Positions 35,613 through 44,408 of a stretch of 64,000 nucleotides of DNA are shown here, piece by piece. The translations under genes were made by a program, and so were the position numbers. This DNA is from CAZNPH01 sp964574985 (lineage in GTDB: Bacteria > Bacteroidota > Bacteroidia > Bacteroidales > SM23-62): positions 1 through 64,000 of the forward strand of contig CAZNPH010000018.1 in NCBI GenBank assembly GCA_964574985.1, read 5' to 3'. The notes beneath the pieces are model-generated. The model was not told the DNA's origin, ran no database searches, and saw only the letters and a list, made by a program, of their open reading frames with translations. Within the stretch, counting starts at the first letter, position 1. Each line of letters begins with the position of its first letter.

Positions 35613-35628
35613 TGTGATATATGTCACA
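35613..35628. promoter_or_regulatory. Crp/Fnr-type operator 1 (TGTGA-N6-TCACA)
   Basis: TGTGATATATGTCACA is a perfect TGTGA-N6-TCACA half-site pair in the 160-base gap between the divergent crp gene and the dsrE-led operon. The neighbouring Crp/Fnr protein is the obvious candidate to bind it and control both directions. Confidence 0.65.
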
Positions 35629-35642
35629 AAAATATTTAAATT

Positions 35643-35658
35643 TGTGATCCCCGTCATT
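35643..35658. promoter_or_regulatory. Crp/Fnr-type operator 2 (imperfect)
   Basis: TGTGATCCCCGTCATT keeps the left half-site TGTGA and three bases of the right (TCA). It begins 30 bases after operator 1, close to three helical turns, so both would lie on the same face of the DNA. It ends 13 bases before the crp start codon. Confidence 0.4.
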
Positions 35659-35670
35659 ATATGAACCAAC

Positions 35671-36351
35671 ATGGGACAGGTTACATGCAAGTTGTGCAAG
35701 ATCAAATCTTCTGCTGCCAGTGTGTTGAATGCCGGAGAACTGGAGAAGCTGGAAAAGAGTTGCGTGAAGGTGGATTTCAGCAAGGGGGATATAATTTTCA
35801 AGGAAGGTTCCTTTTCGTCGAACATTATTTATCTGAACAGGGGACTGGTAAAACTCCATATGAAAGGTCCCGCAGAAGAGCAGATCATCAAGATCACCAA
35901 AGCGCCTTCTTTCCTGGGGATCCCCACAACTTTCGGGGACAAGGTCAACCAGTATTCCGCCACTGCCATTGAAGATACCACGGTCTGTTTTATCGACATC
36001 CGGATATTCAGGGGATTCATATTTGCCAAAGGGGAATTTGCGTACGAGATCATTGTGGAGCTTTGCCGGAATGAGCTGGAATGTTTTTACCAGATGGTCA
36101 ACCGTACCCAGAAACATATCCGTGGACGGACGGCAGATGCCCTTTTGTTTTTTTCCAATGAAATCTATGGCAGGGATGAATTTCTGCTTCCCCTGAACCG
36201 GCTCGACCTGGGGTATTTCATCAATACCTCCCGTGAAAGCATCTGCCGTATCCTGAATGAATTGTGCGATGCGGGCATCATTGATCTGGGAGGTAAAAAT
36301 GTCCGGATCCTGAACAAGGAAATGCTGGAGAAGATCTCCAAAAACGGATGA
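35671..36351 (+). CDS. Crp/Fnr-family transcriptional regulator
   Basis: A 226-residue regulator. The N-terminal part has Cys6, Cys9 and Cys31 (CKLCKIKS ... KSCVKV), a pattern that could sense redox state or bind a cluster. A cyclic-nucleotide-binding-like fold follows (about 25-140: FSKGDIIFKEGSFSSN, RGLVKLHM), then the Crp-type helix-turn-helix (about 165-215: YFINTSRESICRILNELC). It is divergent from the dsrE-tusA-mvhD-hdrA operon, with matching boxes in between. It probably responds to oxygen, sulfur or redox state and regulates that operon and itself. Confidence 0.92.
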   Translation: MGQVTCKLCKIKSSAASVLNAGELEKLEKSCVKVDFSKGDIIFKEGSFSSNIIYLNRGLVKLHMKGPAEEQIIKITKAPSFLGIPTTFGDKVNQYSATAIEDTTVCFIDIRIFRGFIFAKGEFAYEIIVELCRNELECFYQMVNRTQKHIRGRTADALLFFSNEIYGRDEFLLPLNRLDLGYFINTSRESICRILNELCDAGIIDLGGKNVRILNKEMLEKISKNG

Positions 36352-36366
36352 CCGGCCGGTGAAATA

Positions 36367-37812
36367 TCAGGCCTGGGGGATCCGGTTGCTGATCCCTTTC
36401 TTTTTCAGGTACCGGTCCAGGAACTGAACCTGCCGGGCCGTGTATACCATGCAATTGATCCACCCTTCCTGGTCAAGCAGGTTGTCGACCAGGTAAGTGG
36501 GGTAGTGGCCGGTTTCCTTGTCCTGTACCTGTACGATGTTGTTGGCCAAATCGATGGCCTTGGCCAGATAGAGGATATTGCCTGTTCTTTCATAGGCCGT
36601 CCGGTATACCTGGATCATATTTCCGCTGCTCGCGTTAACCGGGGTGTAAAAATTGTATTGCTCCAGCACACAAGGGGTCAGCCATGAATCGCTCCTGATG
36701 CCCCAGCTGTCAATTGAGCCGGATTTTTCCCAGATTACGAACTGGTCCTCGGCAAAACGGATCAACTCTTCGGCCAGTTCGATTTTGTCCTGCCCCCCGT
36801 TTTTATCCTGTTGGCCCGTTTTGTTTTCCAGCAGGCGTATTGCATGGCCGCAGGCCTGGCTCTTGGACAGGTTCTTATACCGTTCACCGGGTTTCTGGTC
36901 CTCGAATTGTCCTTCCCGGTTAAAATCCCAAACCAGTTCTTTTTCTATAAAGGCCAGGGTCCGGTCACTGCATTCCTGATACCCTTCGATCCCGTAATCC
37001 TCCTTCAGCCGGTCCATCAACCCGATGATACCACCGGGCACCACATAGTTGCTGCCGATGGGCTCGCCGTCTTCGATCCGGATCAGCAGATGCCAGGTGC
37101 CGTTGGGAAGTTGTGTTTTTTTATAGGCGCCGGCAGCGGTAGCCGGATAAATCATCATGATACGGTCTGCAAGGCTTTTACCCCGGTATTCGTCCACCAT
37201 GTCGGCATAGATGGGGCCCAGGTAGGTGGGTGGGAGATATTCCAGCGGCGCTCCTTCAGGCTGGGAAAGATCGATCAGTTTATCTGCCACAATAATGGAA
37301 ATCCGGAGGGCATTCTCAAAAAGTTCGTGGGTTTCCGCTTTTTTGGCAATCATCAGCATACCCTGGATTACCGCCGGATACATTTTGGAAGGATATCCGT
37401 ACAGGCCGTATCCGGGATCAGGTTCTCCTTCAGTGAGCCAGTGCTGGATATAGGGTGCATGGTAGAGATAATCGAGCAGGGCATTCACGCTTGTCCGGTA
37501 ATCCCAGACAGGGTTTGTGTAAGCCCTGCGATAGGGTCTGGCTTTTATAAATGTTCTTGTACCCGAGGTGTCAACGGGTTCGCCATCCCTGTAACCCATA
37601 ACGGTCAGGGATATCTTCCCCGGGTCCAGTTCTTTCCATACCGGGGAAAGATCATCCCAGGGTTTTCCGGAGAAAAAAGAACGGGTTTTTCCTGTGTTGC
37701 CGGAAGATGCAATGAAGCGGTAATTCTCCGCATGCCTGGTCCCGGGGAAATAAAAAGCAGGTGCAAAAATGAACCGTACGGCATGCTGGTTCCAGAAGGG
37801 TCTCGCGGACAA
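36367..37812 (-). CDS. Alpha/alpha-barrel protein with N-terminal Ig-like domain (C5-epimerase-like)
   Basis: A 481-codon frame opened by TTG at 37812 with no signal peptide. Residues about 5-75 look like an Ig-like domain (FWNQHAVRFIFAPAFYFPG, VWKELDPGKISLTV), and residues 90-475 form an alpha-helical toroid (YGYPSKMYPAVIQGMLMIAK, YKNLSKSQACGHAIRLL, NFYTPVNASSGNMIQVYRTA). Folds of this kind occur in glucuronyl C5-epimerases and unsaturated glucuronyl hydrolases; I cannot assign the substrate. The frame overlaps the GH43-like frame by 161 bases in a different phase, and no exported start exists, so the two are probably one protein split by a one-base shift near 37800-37810. Confidence 0.62.
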   Translation of the reverse strand: MSARPFWNQHAVRFIFAPAFYFPGTRHAENYRFIASSGNTGKTRSFFSGKPWDDLSPVWKELDPGKISLTVMGYRDGEPVDTSGTRTFIKARPYRRAYTNPVWDYRTSVNALLDYLYHAPYIQHWLTEGEPDPGYGLYGYPSKMYPAVIQGMLMIAKKAETHELFENALRISIIVADKLIDLSQPEGAPLEYLPPTYLGPIYADMVDEYRGKSLADRIMMIYPATAAGAYKKTQLPNGTWHLLIRIEDGEPIGSNYVVPGGIIGLMDRLKEDYGIEGYQECSDRTLAFIEKELVWDFNREGQFEDQKPGERYKNLSKSQACGHAIRLLENKTGQQDKNGGQDKIELAEELIRFAEDQFVIWEKSGSIDSWGIRSDSWLTPCVLEQYNFYTPVNASSGNMIQVYRTAYERTGNILYLAKAIDLANNIVQVQDKETGHYPTYLVDNLLDQEGWINCMVYTARQVQFLDRYLKKKGISNRIPQA

Positions 37813-38785
37813 ATTTCATCTGTGCCATCCGGATCCCGTCCAGTCCGGGAGTCAGCGCCGCCATATAATATTCATTGCCGTGATGAATGATTTCCGGTGC
37901 GGCCACCGGCAACCGGCCCACTTCGAACCGGTCGTCGTTTACCCCGAAATTCATCGGATCGTGGGAACAGTACTGGGTATTCAGACTGAATTTCCCGTAA
38001 CGCTGGTTCCGGAAAAGAACATAATGGTCTTCCGTCTGAACCACGAAAGGACACTCGGCATCCCCACCGCCCCAGCCGTCCAGGTCGGATACCCTTCCTC
38101 CCCCGCTTACCATGACAGGCCCGCTCCAATTGTGCAGGTCTGTGGAGGTCCTGCAAAAGACGGCTGCCCGGATATCTGCCGTATCATCCCGGTTCAGATG
38201 CCCGGTATAGTAACAATGGTATTTGTCACCCGCCTGGAGGACCATGGGATCCCGGGTCCCGTGCATGGGTCCGGAGAAAAGTACAGGCGTGCCTGTTTCA
38301 TTGATCACCCGCTCGAAATGTTTGCCGTCCCTGCTGGTTGCCAGGCATATTTTATTCCATCCCCCGTACAGCATATGGTATATCCCGTCTTTTATGATCA
38401 CCTGGGGGGCTTGCAATCCTCCGTGGGCCTCCCCCAGTGTGGTGTCTGCCTCCATCATTATGCCCAGCGGTGTCCAGGCGGTATCGGTCAGGTTACCGGC
38501 TTGCCAACCGTAGAACAAACGGGTATTTGCTCCACAGGCGGTGTGGCGGATGCAGGACCAGAGCTGCCAGGTCCCGTCGGCTGCCTGCCACACCCCGAAA
38601 TCCACAGGCTCCTGGTTTTCGGTGGTATATTCCCCCAGGCCGGGATTGCCGGTGATCCGCCACCAGCTGCTTGTTATTTCGGGGATAAAAACGGCATGTT
38701 CTTTTTCTGTTGTCAGGTTACAGGATGACAACATCAGGAGCAGAGCTCCCGCAAAAAAAACAATACGGATCGTTATTATGGTCAT
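37652..38785 (-). CDS. GH43/GH32-like five-bladed propeller lipoprotein
   Basis: A probable glycoside hydrolase. Signal peptide with lipobox LLMLSSC (Cys22). The body is a five-bladed propeller with WQAADGTWQLWSCIRHT, YHMLYGGWNKICLATSRDG, GTRDPMVLQAGDKYHCYYTG and WGGGDAECPFVVQTEDHYVL; the Asp in RDPMV and the Glu in GDAECPFV match the acidic residues of clan GH-F/J-like propellers. The recognisable domain ends near ALTPGLDGIRMAQMKFV (about 37810). The remaining 53 codons are read out of phase of the downstream alpha/alpha-barrel gene and look spurious. It lies 30 bases after the sensor-kinase relic. Confidence 0.75.
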   Translation of the reverse strand: MTIITIRIVFFAGALLLMLSSCNLTTEKEHAVFIPEITSSWWRITGNPGLGEYTTENQEPVDFGVWQAADGTWQLWSCIRHTACGANTRLFYGWQAGNLTDTAWTPLGIMMEADTTLGEAHGGLQAPQVIIKDGIYHMLYGGWNKICLATSRDGKHFERVINETGTPVLFSGPMHGTRDPMVLQAGDKYHCYYTGHLNRDDTADIRAAVFCRTSTDLHNWSGPVMVSGGGRVSDLDGWGGGDAECPFVVQTEDHYVLFRNQRYGKFSLNTQYCSHDPMNFGVNDDRFEVGRLPVAAPEIIHHGNEYYMAALTPGLDGIRMAQMKFVRETLLEPACRTVHFCTCFLFPRDQACGELPLHCIFRQHRKNPFFFLRKTLG

Positions 38786-38815
38786 GACTGGTTTTTATTG
38801 TTTTAATGCCCTGGT

Positions 38816-40521
38816 TCATGCTTTGGCTGATGCTTCGGGAATGGTAAAACGGAATGTCGATCCCTTGCCGGTTTCGCTTTCCGTGCTGATGCGCCCCCTG
38901 TGCTTTTCCACGAATTCCCTGCAGATGATCAATCCCAGACCCGATCCTTTTTCCGGGGATGTTCCGATGGCCCCGGGATTGACATCGATCCGGAACAATC
39001 CGGAGAGGTCCTCTTTTGCCATGCCGATCCCGGTATCGCTTACAGACACTTCGATCATGCCATCCCGGCGTTCTGCACTTACAGAGACTTTTCCGTGCTT
39101 CCGGTTGAATTTGACTGCATTGGAGATCAGGTTCCTGAGTACCGTTTTCAGCATGTTGGGATCTGCGCTGACTCCCAGCTCTTTTTGTTTCCGGGGTCAT
39201 TTCGAGGGTAACATTTTTATTCTCGGCCATCCGTGATATGTGGTCAAAAGCTTCACTGACCGGTTTTCCCAGTTGGATGTACACGGGATTAATTTCATGG
39301 ATTCCCGATTGCGGGCGGGCCCAGTGAAGGAGGTTGGCCGATTCACTGATCTGCTGTACTTCATCTCCTGTACGGATGGTGAGTTTGTCCGACGGATCGA
39401 TGATGCCCCTGGAAAGGATCACCCGGGTGATCCTTTCCAGGGGAATGCTGATGTTCCTGGCAATGATCCAGACCGCAAAAGCAAGCAAAGCGAGTCCGGC
39501 CAGTGCAACCAGGGAGGCAAGCACCAGGCTTTGCCGGGCATCTTTCCTGATCACCTCCATGGGGAATGAAATACCCAGTGACCAGTATACCCCGGTATTC
39601 CCTATTTTCACCGGTGAAAAAACGATGAAAGAGCTTTTGTGGGTAAAGGGATCATTGCCAACCATGGAAAATGCCTGTCCATGGTTGATATTATTCAGTA
39701 TATTATTCTTGCGCTCGAAGTTTTCATCCAGGAATACCAGGCTGTCGGGTGTAATATATTCCCCGGGGCCGGACAGGTACGCTCCGTTCCCTGCCAGCAA
39801 AAATGAATATGAACCGGTGATGAACCTGTCAGCAACAGGGGATGGGAGCAATCGTGGTCCGGATGCAGGTACCCGGATCCGGCGGGTGATTTCCTGATAA
39901 GTGGCCAGGGGGATGTCCATCCCGGTCAGGCCTATGAATTTCCCTTCCCTGAAAAACGGGATGATGACGGTGGATTCCAGAATGTCTTCTTCGTGGGTCC
40001 TGGCCGGAGAAGGAAGGGCATTCGCCGTGGTATATGAATAATAGTACGGGTAGGTCATAGATTCCCTTGTCTTCCTCAAGAACATTCAGTGTATCGGTCA
40101 GTTTGACAATGTCCGCATTCTTCCTGTGGTAGCTTATCCTGAGGCGTCCGTGTTTTTTTTGGTAGGTGGGGTCTATGTGGTTCAGTTCCCATTGGCCGAA
40201 TACATCAATGTAGGAACGGTGGCCGGCGAGGATCCCTGTCAGGAAATTTTCCATGAGCGGAGCGATTTCATCATAGGGCAGGTGAGAGAATGACTCCAGC
40301 GTTCTTGCCATGGTCCGGGCAACCCCCATGTCGTAATCGAGGTGGGCACGGACTTCAGCAGAGTACCGGGTTACCTGTTCCACGGCCAGGTCCTTGGTCT
40401 TTTCGAAGGTGAAATTTCTGTATCTTGCAGACAGATAGGCAATTGCAGCGATAAAGATGAGCAGGCCCGTCCCTACGAACAACAGGAACATCCTGGAGCG
40501 TATTTTCATCCGGGGAACCAT
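38816..40521 (-). pseudogene. Sensor histidine kinase relic lacking the phosphoacceptor domain
   Basis: Read 40521 to 38816: an N-terminal membrane helix (FLLFVGTGLLIFIAAIAYLS) and dCache-type sensor, a +1 break at the CCC run 40064-40066, the rest of the sensor, a second helix (LVALAGLALLAFAVWII), HAMP (LTIRTGDEVQQIS), then directly SANLLHWARPQSG, a second +1 break at the T-run 39182-39186, and an intact HATPase domain (NLISNAVKFNR, VSDTGIGMAKEDL, GSGLGLIICREFV). The DHp helix bearing the phosphorylated His is absent. The two frameshifts sit in homopolymers and could be sequencing errors, but the missing DHp cannot be explained that way. Confidence 0.85.
39406..39443. repeat. Perfect 38-base palindrome in the sensor-kinase relic
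   Basis: The 19 bases 39406-39424 (cccctggaaaggatcaccc) are followed immediately by their exact reverse complement to 39443, without any loop. It lies in the HAMP-coding part and encodes PLERITRVILSRG on the minus strand. Confidence 0.9.
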
Positions 40522-40591
40522 GAACGAAAGTTACATATTAATTTATATATTTACTGCACATCGGATAACCACCTCAAAAAAGAACAACATC

Positions 40592-41650
40592 ATGTTTAGA
40601 AAGCATTTTTCCATTGTGGCGGGATCGGTCATCGCAACGGTTTTTCTCAGTTGTGCCTGCCAGTTAGAAACTCCGGGCGGAAAACCGGCCGGAGAAAATG
40701 GAACCAATCTTTCTGATTTCACGGGAAGATGGAGTCTTTACCTCCCCGGAGGCGCCGGCTGGCTTGAAGTCCGCCAGGAAGAAGGATATATGGACGGAGA
40801 TGTTTTGTGGTACGGGGGGAGTGTAATTCCCGTAAGCAGCATGTTCCTCAGGGGCGACACCCTGTTTTTCACCCGGAGCCGGGAGATCGTACGGGAAAGG
40901 GACCAGTCCGGCAAACCGGTACGTATCCATACGGTCACCAACTGGATGAATGCCGTGCTTGACCAGGGTCAGCTGAAAGGCCGGGCTTATTATACCGGTT
41001 GGGGGGGGCAGAAACTCAACTTTTGCACTTTTACCGGGGAAAAAATACCCCCTCTTCCCCCTGCACCTGATCTTTCACGGGTCGAATACGGAAAGCCGGT
41101 CACCCTTTTCAACGGAAAGGATCTGACCGGATGGGAACTGGTTGATCCCTCCCTGCTTAATGGTTTCAAGGTGGAAAACGGTGTTCTGGTCAATGACCCG
41201 GAACAAGGTGAAGGGGAAGACCACGTGGTCTGCGGAAACCTGAGGACAGTCCGTGAATTTAAGGATTTCAACCTTAAGATCGATGTCAATGTGCCGGAGG
41301 GGAGCAACAGCGGGATTTACCTGCGGGGGATATATGAAGTACAGGTAACGGACAGCTACGGAAAACCCCTGGATTCCCACAACATGGGGGCCATTTACAG
41401 CAGGATCACACCGGAGGTGAGTGCCGGGAAACCGGCCGGACAATGGCAGAGCATGGACATTACCTTCTGTGACCGTCATGTCACGGTTGTCCTGAACGGA
41501 ACCACCATCATCGACAATCAGCCTTTGCTGGGTGTAACCGGGGGAGCGATCTCTGCCGATGAATTTAGTCCGGGCCCGCTGTTTCTGCAGGGTGATCACG
41601 GACCGGTTTCCTACCGGAATATTGTGTTGACCCCCATTACCTCAAAATAA
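40592..41650 (+). CDS. DUF1080 lipoprotein (3-keto-disaccharide hydrolase family)
   Basis: The start at ATG 40592 (MFRKHFSIVAG) gives a lipoprotein signal ending at LSCACQ (Cys21 or Cys23); the longer frame to 40457 runs into the divergent sensor kinase relic and is discarded. Residues about 35-155 form a beta-rich domain (WSLYLPGGAGWLEVRQEEGY). Residues about 165-352 are DUF1080, a LamG-like fold with LFNGKDLTGWELVDPS, VPEGSNSGIYLRGIYEVQV and GPLFLQGDHGPVSYRNI. DUF1080 proteins hydrolyse 3-keto-glycosides made by Gfo/Idh-type oxidoreductases, which fits the oxidoreductase/isomerase pair at 10.5-12.7 kb. The next frame starts 5 bases later. Confidence 0.88.
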   Translation: MFRKHFSIVAGSVIATVFLSCACQLETPGGKPAGENGTNLSDFTGRWSLYLPGGAGWLEVRQEEGYMDGDVLWYGGSVIPVSSMFLRGDTLFFTRSREIVRERDQSGKPVRIHTVTNWMNAVLDQGQLKGRAYYTGWGGQKLNFCTFTGEKIPPLPPAPDLSRVEYGKPVTLFNGKDLTGWELVDPSLLNGFKVENGVLVNDPEQGEGEDHVVCGNLRTVREFKDFNLKIDVNVPEGSNSGIYLRGIYEVQVTDSYGKPLDSHNMGAIYSRITPEVSAGKPAGQWQSMDITFCDRHVTVVLNGTTIIDNQPLLGVTGGAISADEFSPGPLFLQGDHGPVSYRNIVLTPITSK

Positions 41651-41654
41651 AGGA

Positions 41655-42087
41655 ATGCGACGGATATTGATCCTGCTCCTGCAGGTGATGATGATTGTTC
41701 AGGGATGCGGCAGAAAGGATGTTTCTGAGAAACCGGCTTTTTCTTTCGCCTTTCTGACAGATATGCATCTGTCCATGGAAAACAAGGGTTGTTTTGAAGG
41801 AACCCGGAAAGCCATCCGTGCAGCCGAAAAAGAAAATAATGTGGATATCGATGTGCTGGGAAATGATTCCCTGCGGGCAAAACATTTGTATTATCTTCTT
41901 GATTCTGTCTTCAATGAGGTGCAGGTCCCTGTTCATCCCTGCATGGGCAATCATGATTTTTTCCTGGTGCCCGGAGACGGCCAGATGGACAGGACCCCAC
42001 CAACAAACCCAGGAAGGATTTCTGCTGGTCCGTGTCGACGGTGACGATCTTGGCTGGGAATATGTGGATTACGGATGGGACCCGGTT
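41655..42087 (+). pseudogene. Calcineurin-like metallophosphoesterase relic
   Basis: A lipoprotein-like signal (LLLQVMMIVQGCG) and the first metal motif (FAFLTDMHLS) are present. The second motif (GGDxxD) is deleted: ENNVD runs straight into IDVLGNDSLRAKHLY. The third motif (MGNHDFF) remains. After residue 115 the frame switches, and a C-terminal piece in another frame (FLLVRVDGDDLGWEYVDYGW) ends near 42087. At least two internal deletions removed the metal-binding core, so the protein is inactive. It overlaps the 5' extension of the acyltransferase-like gene that follows. Confidence 0.72.
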
Positions 42088-42118
42088 TACCGGACATCCG
42101 GGGAAATCTATCAGATAC

Positions 42119-43252
42119 GTGGCAAAACAAGAGCGGAACATACTCGAATACCTGAAGATCAAAGTCCGGGTTGAACACCGGCCGGACAATCATATACGTG
42201 ATTTCCTGAGCGGTTATACACTGGGCAGTCCGGGCCGGTTGAGGTACCGGCTGAAAAGTGTTCAGGATAAGATCCGCCGGTTGCCCGATTGCAGCTACAT
42301 TACCCTTCGCGTGCGGGAGCGGTTTATGGGGGTAGTCGGACTCGCATACCGGGTTACGCTTGCGGGAGATACTCCATATGACTCATGGTATGTCAGGTAT
42401 TTTCACATACGTGCGCCCCTGAGGACCAAAAAGCGGAAAAAACAGGACAAAAGAGCGGATTCCAATGGTTCTTCCATGAATATGATCAAAGAAGCGGTCA
42501 TGGAATATTTCAATCATCCGCACCTGATGAAAGAACACGGATGTGCCGGAACGAACATGCCTTCTCTTATCTATGCGGCCGTTGAAAAAAACAACCGGCC
42601 TTCGCAGGAATTCAGTGACAGAATGGGAATTGAGAGCGTAAGCGAATTCTGCACCCTGATCTTCTCACGTTTTTTCCCCCGGAAGCATGAAGGATTCGGC
42701 AGACTCCCGGAGCAGGGACAAAAAGAAATGAAGGCAAGACTGCGGTCCTTTTACAGGCAGCATGTGCTTTATTCGGAAACCAACTTGTTTGCCCGCGGAA
42801 GCTATTTCATATACAGGGAGAACGGCAGGATACTGTCCGGTGTGCAGGTCTGTCCGGAAAGCTGGGAGATCATAGAGATGCCGGGACCGGCCGGCTTTTT
42901 GTTCCGGAAGATCGTTCCCCGGATCCCCCGGCTCCGGAAAATATTGAACCTCAATGATTTCAGGTTCCTTTCCCTGGAAGCCGTATATTACGAAAAAGAC
43001 GCGGGGGAAAGTCTGATCCCTCTTTTTGAAAGCGTGCTGAAGCATTACGGATTCCACCTGGCCATGATCTGGCTCGATATGAAAAGCCCGGTACTGAAAA
43101 TCCTTGAAAAACAAAAGAAAATGGGTTTTGTACACCGGGCGATGAAACCTGTCAAAGCCGAAATCCGGGTTAAGTTCAATGACGTGCCGGAGGATGAGAA
43201 GAAGATATTTTCTGAGTCCCCGGTTTATTTATCCGGCTATGATATGACCTGA
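42119..43252 (+). CDS. GNAT-fold acyltransferase-like hypothetical protein
   Basis: GTG at 42119 (VAKQERNILEYLKIKVRVEH) is the likely start; the longer ATG frame at 42032 would begin inside the phosphoesterase relic. The 378-residue protein looks like a two-part GNAT protein: RVRERFMGVVGLAYRVTLAG near residue 65 and, in the second half, VYYEKDAGESLIPLFESVLKHYG and HLAMIWLDMKSPVLKIL, with a glycine-poor acyl-CoA loop. No metal or catalytic residue is certain. It is unrelated to the sugar genes beside it. Confidence 0.5.
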   Translation: MAKQERNILEYLKIKVRVEHRPDNHIRDFLSGYTLGSPGRLRYRLKSVQDKIRRLPDCSYITLRVRERFMGVVGLAYRVTLAGDTPYDSWYVRYFHIRAPLRTKKRKKQDKRADSNGSSMNMIKEAVMEYFNHPHLMKEHGCAGTNMPSLIYAAVEKNNRPSQEFSDRMGIESVSEFCTLIFSRFFPRKHEGFGRLPEQGQKEMKARLRSFYRQHVLYSETNLFARGSYFIYRENGRILSGVQVCPESWEIIEMPGPAGFLFRKIVPRIPRLRKILNLNDFRFLSLEAVYYEKDAGESLIPLFESVLKHYGFHLAMIWLDMKSPVLKILEKQKKMGFVHRAMKPVKAEIRVKFNDVPEDEKKIFSESPVYLSGYDMT

Positions 43253-43363
43253 CGGGGGAAAGGGAAGCATGTCCGGGAAAGAAAATCTGCAAATGCTGAG
43301 GATTTTATCCAAAAGCGCTATTTTTACATAACAGGAAACCAATCAAATTACAATCCAATTGCC

Positions 43364-44407
43364 ATGAACCCGATTTACAGCATTTTATTGATCGCCTGCG
43401 GCAGCATGGCTGCTGCCAGTTATTATGTACCCATCAGGAAGATCAGGAAATGGTCGTGGGAATCCTACTGGATCGTTCAGGGGATCGCTTCCTGGCTGAT
43501 CGCTCCCATCGTGTTTTCTTTGCTGACCGTTCCCAATCTGGGAGAAGTTTTCAGGAATACACCCCCCGTTGCCAAATTCTGGACCATTTTTTTCGGTGCC
43601 ATGTGGGGGTTCGGCGGACTCACGTTCGGGTTGAGCATGCGTTATCTCGGGATCGCTCTCGGCCAATCCATAGCACTGGGTTTCTGTGCCGCTTTCGGTA
43701 CCCTGTTGCCTCCCATTGTGGCCGGAAGGGACTTGTTTGCAAGCACTGAAGGCATACTGATGGTGGTGGGTGTGGCGGTGGCCCTGGCGGGGATTACCGT
43801 TGTCGGTTACGCGGGTTCCCTCAAGGGAAAGCACATGTCGGCCGAGGACAAGATCAAATCCGTCAAGGAATTTGCCCTGAAAAAAGGCATTTCCATTGCG
43901 GTCTTTTCCGGCATCATGAGTGCGGCTTTCAACTACGGGATCAACGGGATCGAAGGGGTGATCGATGCGGGAAACGTGTTCCAGGATGTGGCCAGGGAAC
44001 TGGGGACCAATCCGCTGTTCGCAACAAACCCTGCACTGGTTTTTGCACTCATTGGTGGTTTTATTACCAACTTCGGCTATTGTGTGTTCCTGAACATTAA
44101 GAACAAAACAGGAAAGGATTATTTTTCGGTTCCCTCGGATATATTCCTGAGCAACCTGTTTTTTGCCTTTCTGGGAGGAACCCTCTGGTTCGTTCAGTTT
44201 TTCTTCTTCGGGATGGGGCAAAGCAAGCTCCCCGAAGATATGTTCGCTTTTGGCTGGAGTATACTGATGGCTCTGAACATTGCATTCAGCAACATCTGGG
44301 GCATCATTCTGAAAGAGTGGAAAGGGGCCAGCACAAAGACCATTGTATTTCTGATCATCGGCATTGTGATCCTGATCCTTTCCACATTTGTCATAAAACT
44401 GGGATGA
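43364..44407 (+). CDS. rhaT: L-rhamnose/proton symporter RhaT family
   Basis: A 347-residue inner-membrane protein with about ten hydrophobic helices, such as FWTIFFGAMWGFGGLTFGLS, LGQSIALGFCAAFGTLLPPI and FVIKLG at the C-terminus. The full-length match to the RhaT family includes the conserved GMWGxGGLTFGL-like segment. RhaT imports L-rhamnose with a proton. No rhamnose isomerase or kinase gene is seen in the window, so the substrate could be another deoxy sugar. The outer-membrane protein gene follows 1 base later. Confidence 0.88.
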   Translation: MNPIYSILLIACGSMAAASYYVPIRKIRKWSWESYWIVQGIASWLIAPIVFSLLTVPNLGEVFRNTPPVAKFWTIFFGAMWGFGGLTFGLSMRYLGIALGQSIALGFCAAFGTLLPPIVAGRDLFASTEGILMVVGVAVALAGITVVGYAGSLKGKHMSAEDKIKSVKEFALKKGISIAVFSGIMSAAFNYGINGIEGVIDAGNVFQDVARELGTNPLFATNPALVFALIGGFITNFGYCVFLNIKNKTGKDYFSVPSDIFLSNLFFAFLGGTLWFVQFFFFGMGQSKLPEDMFAFGWSILMALNIAFSNIWGIILKEWKGASTKTIVFLIIGIVILILSTFVIKLG

Positions 44408-44408
44408 T

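Noticed and set aside
36811..37890. 359-codon plus-strand frame over the alpha/alpha-barrel gene
   Set aside because: It overlaps a gene with recognisable domains on the other strand and shows no conserved motif.
40457..40592. Longer N-terminus for the DUF1080 protein
   Set aside because: The extra 45 codons precede a good lipoprotein signal and overlap the 5' end of the divergent kinase relic.
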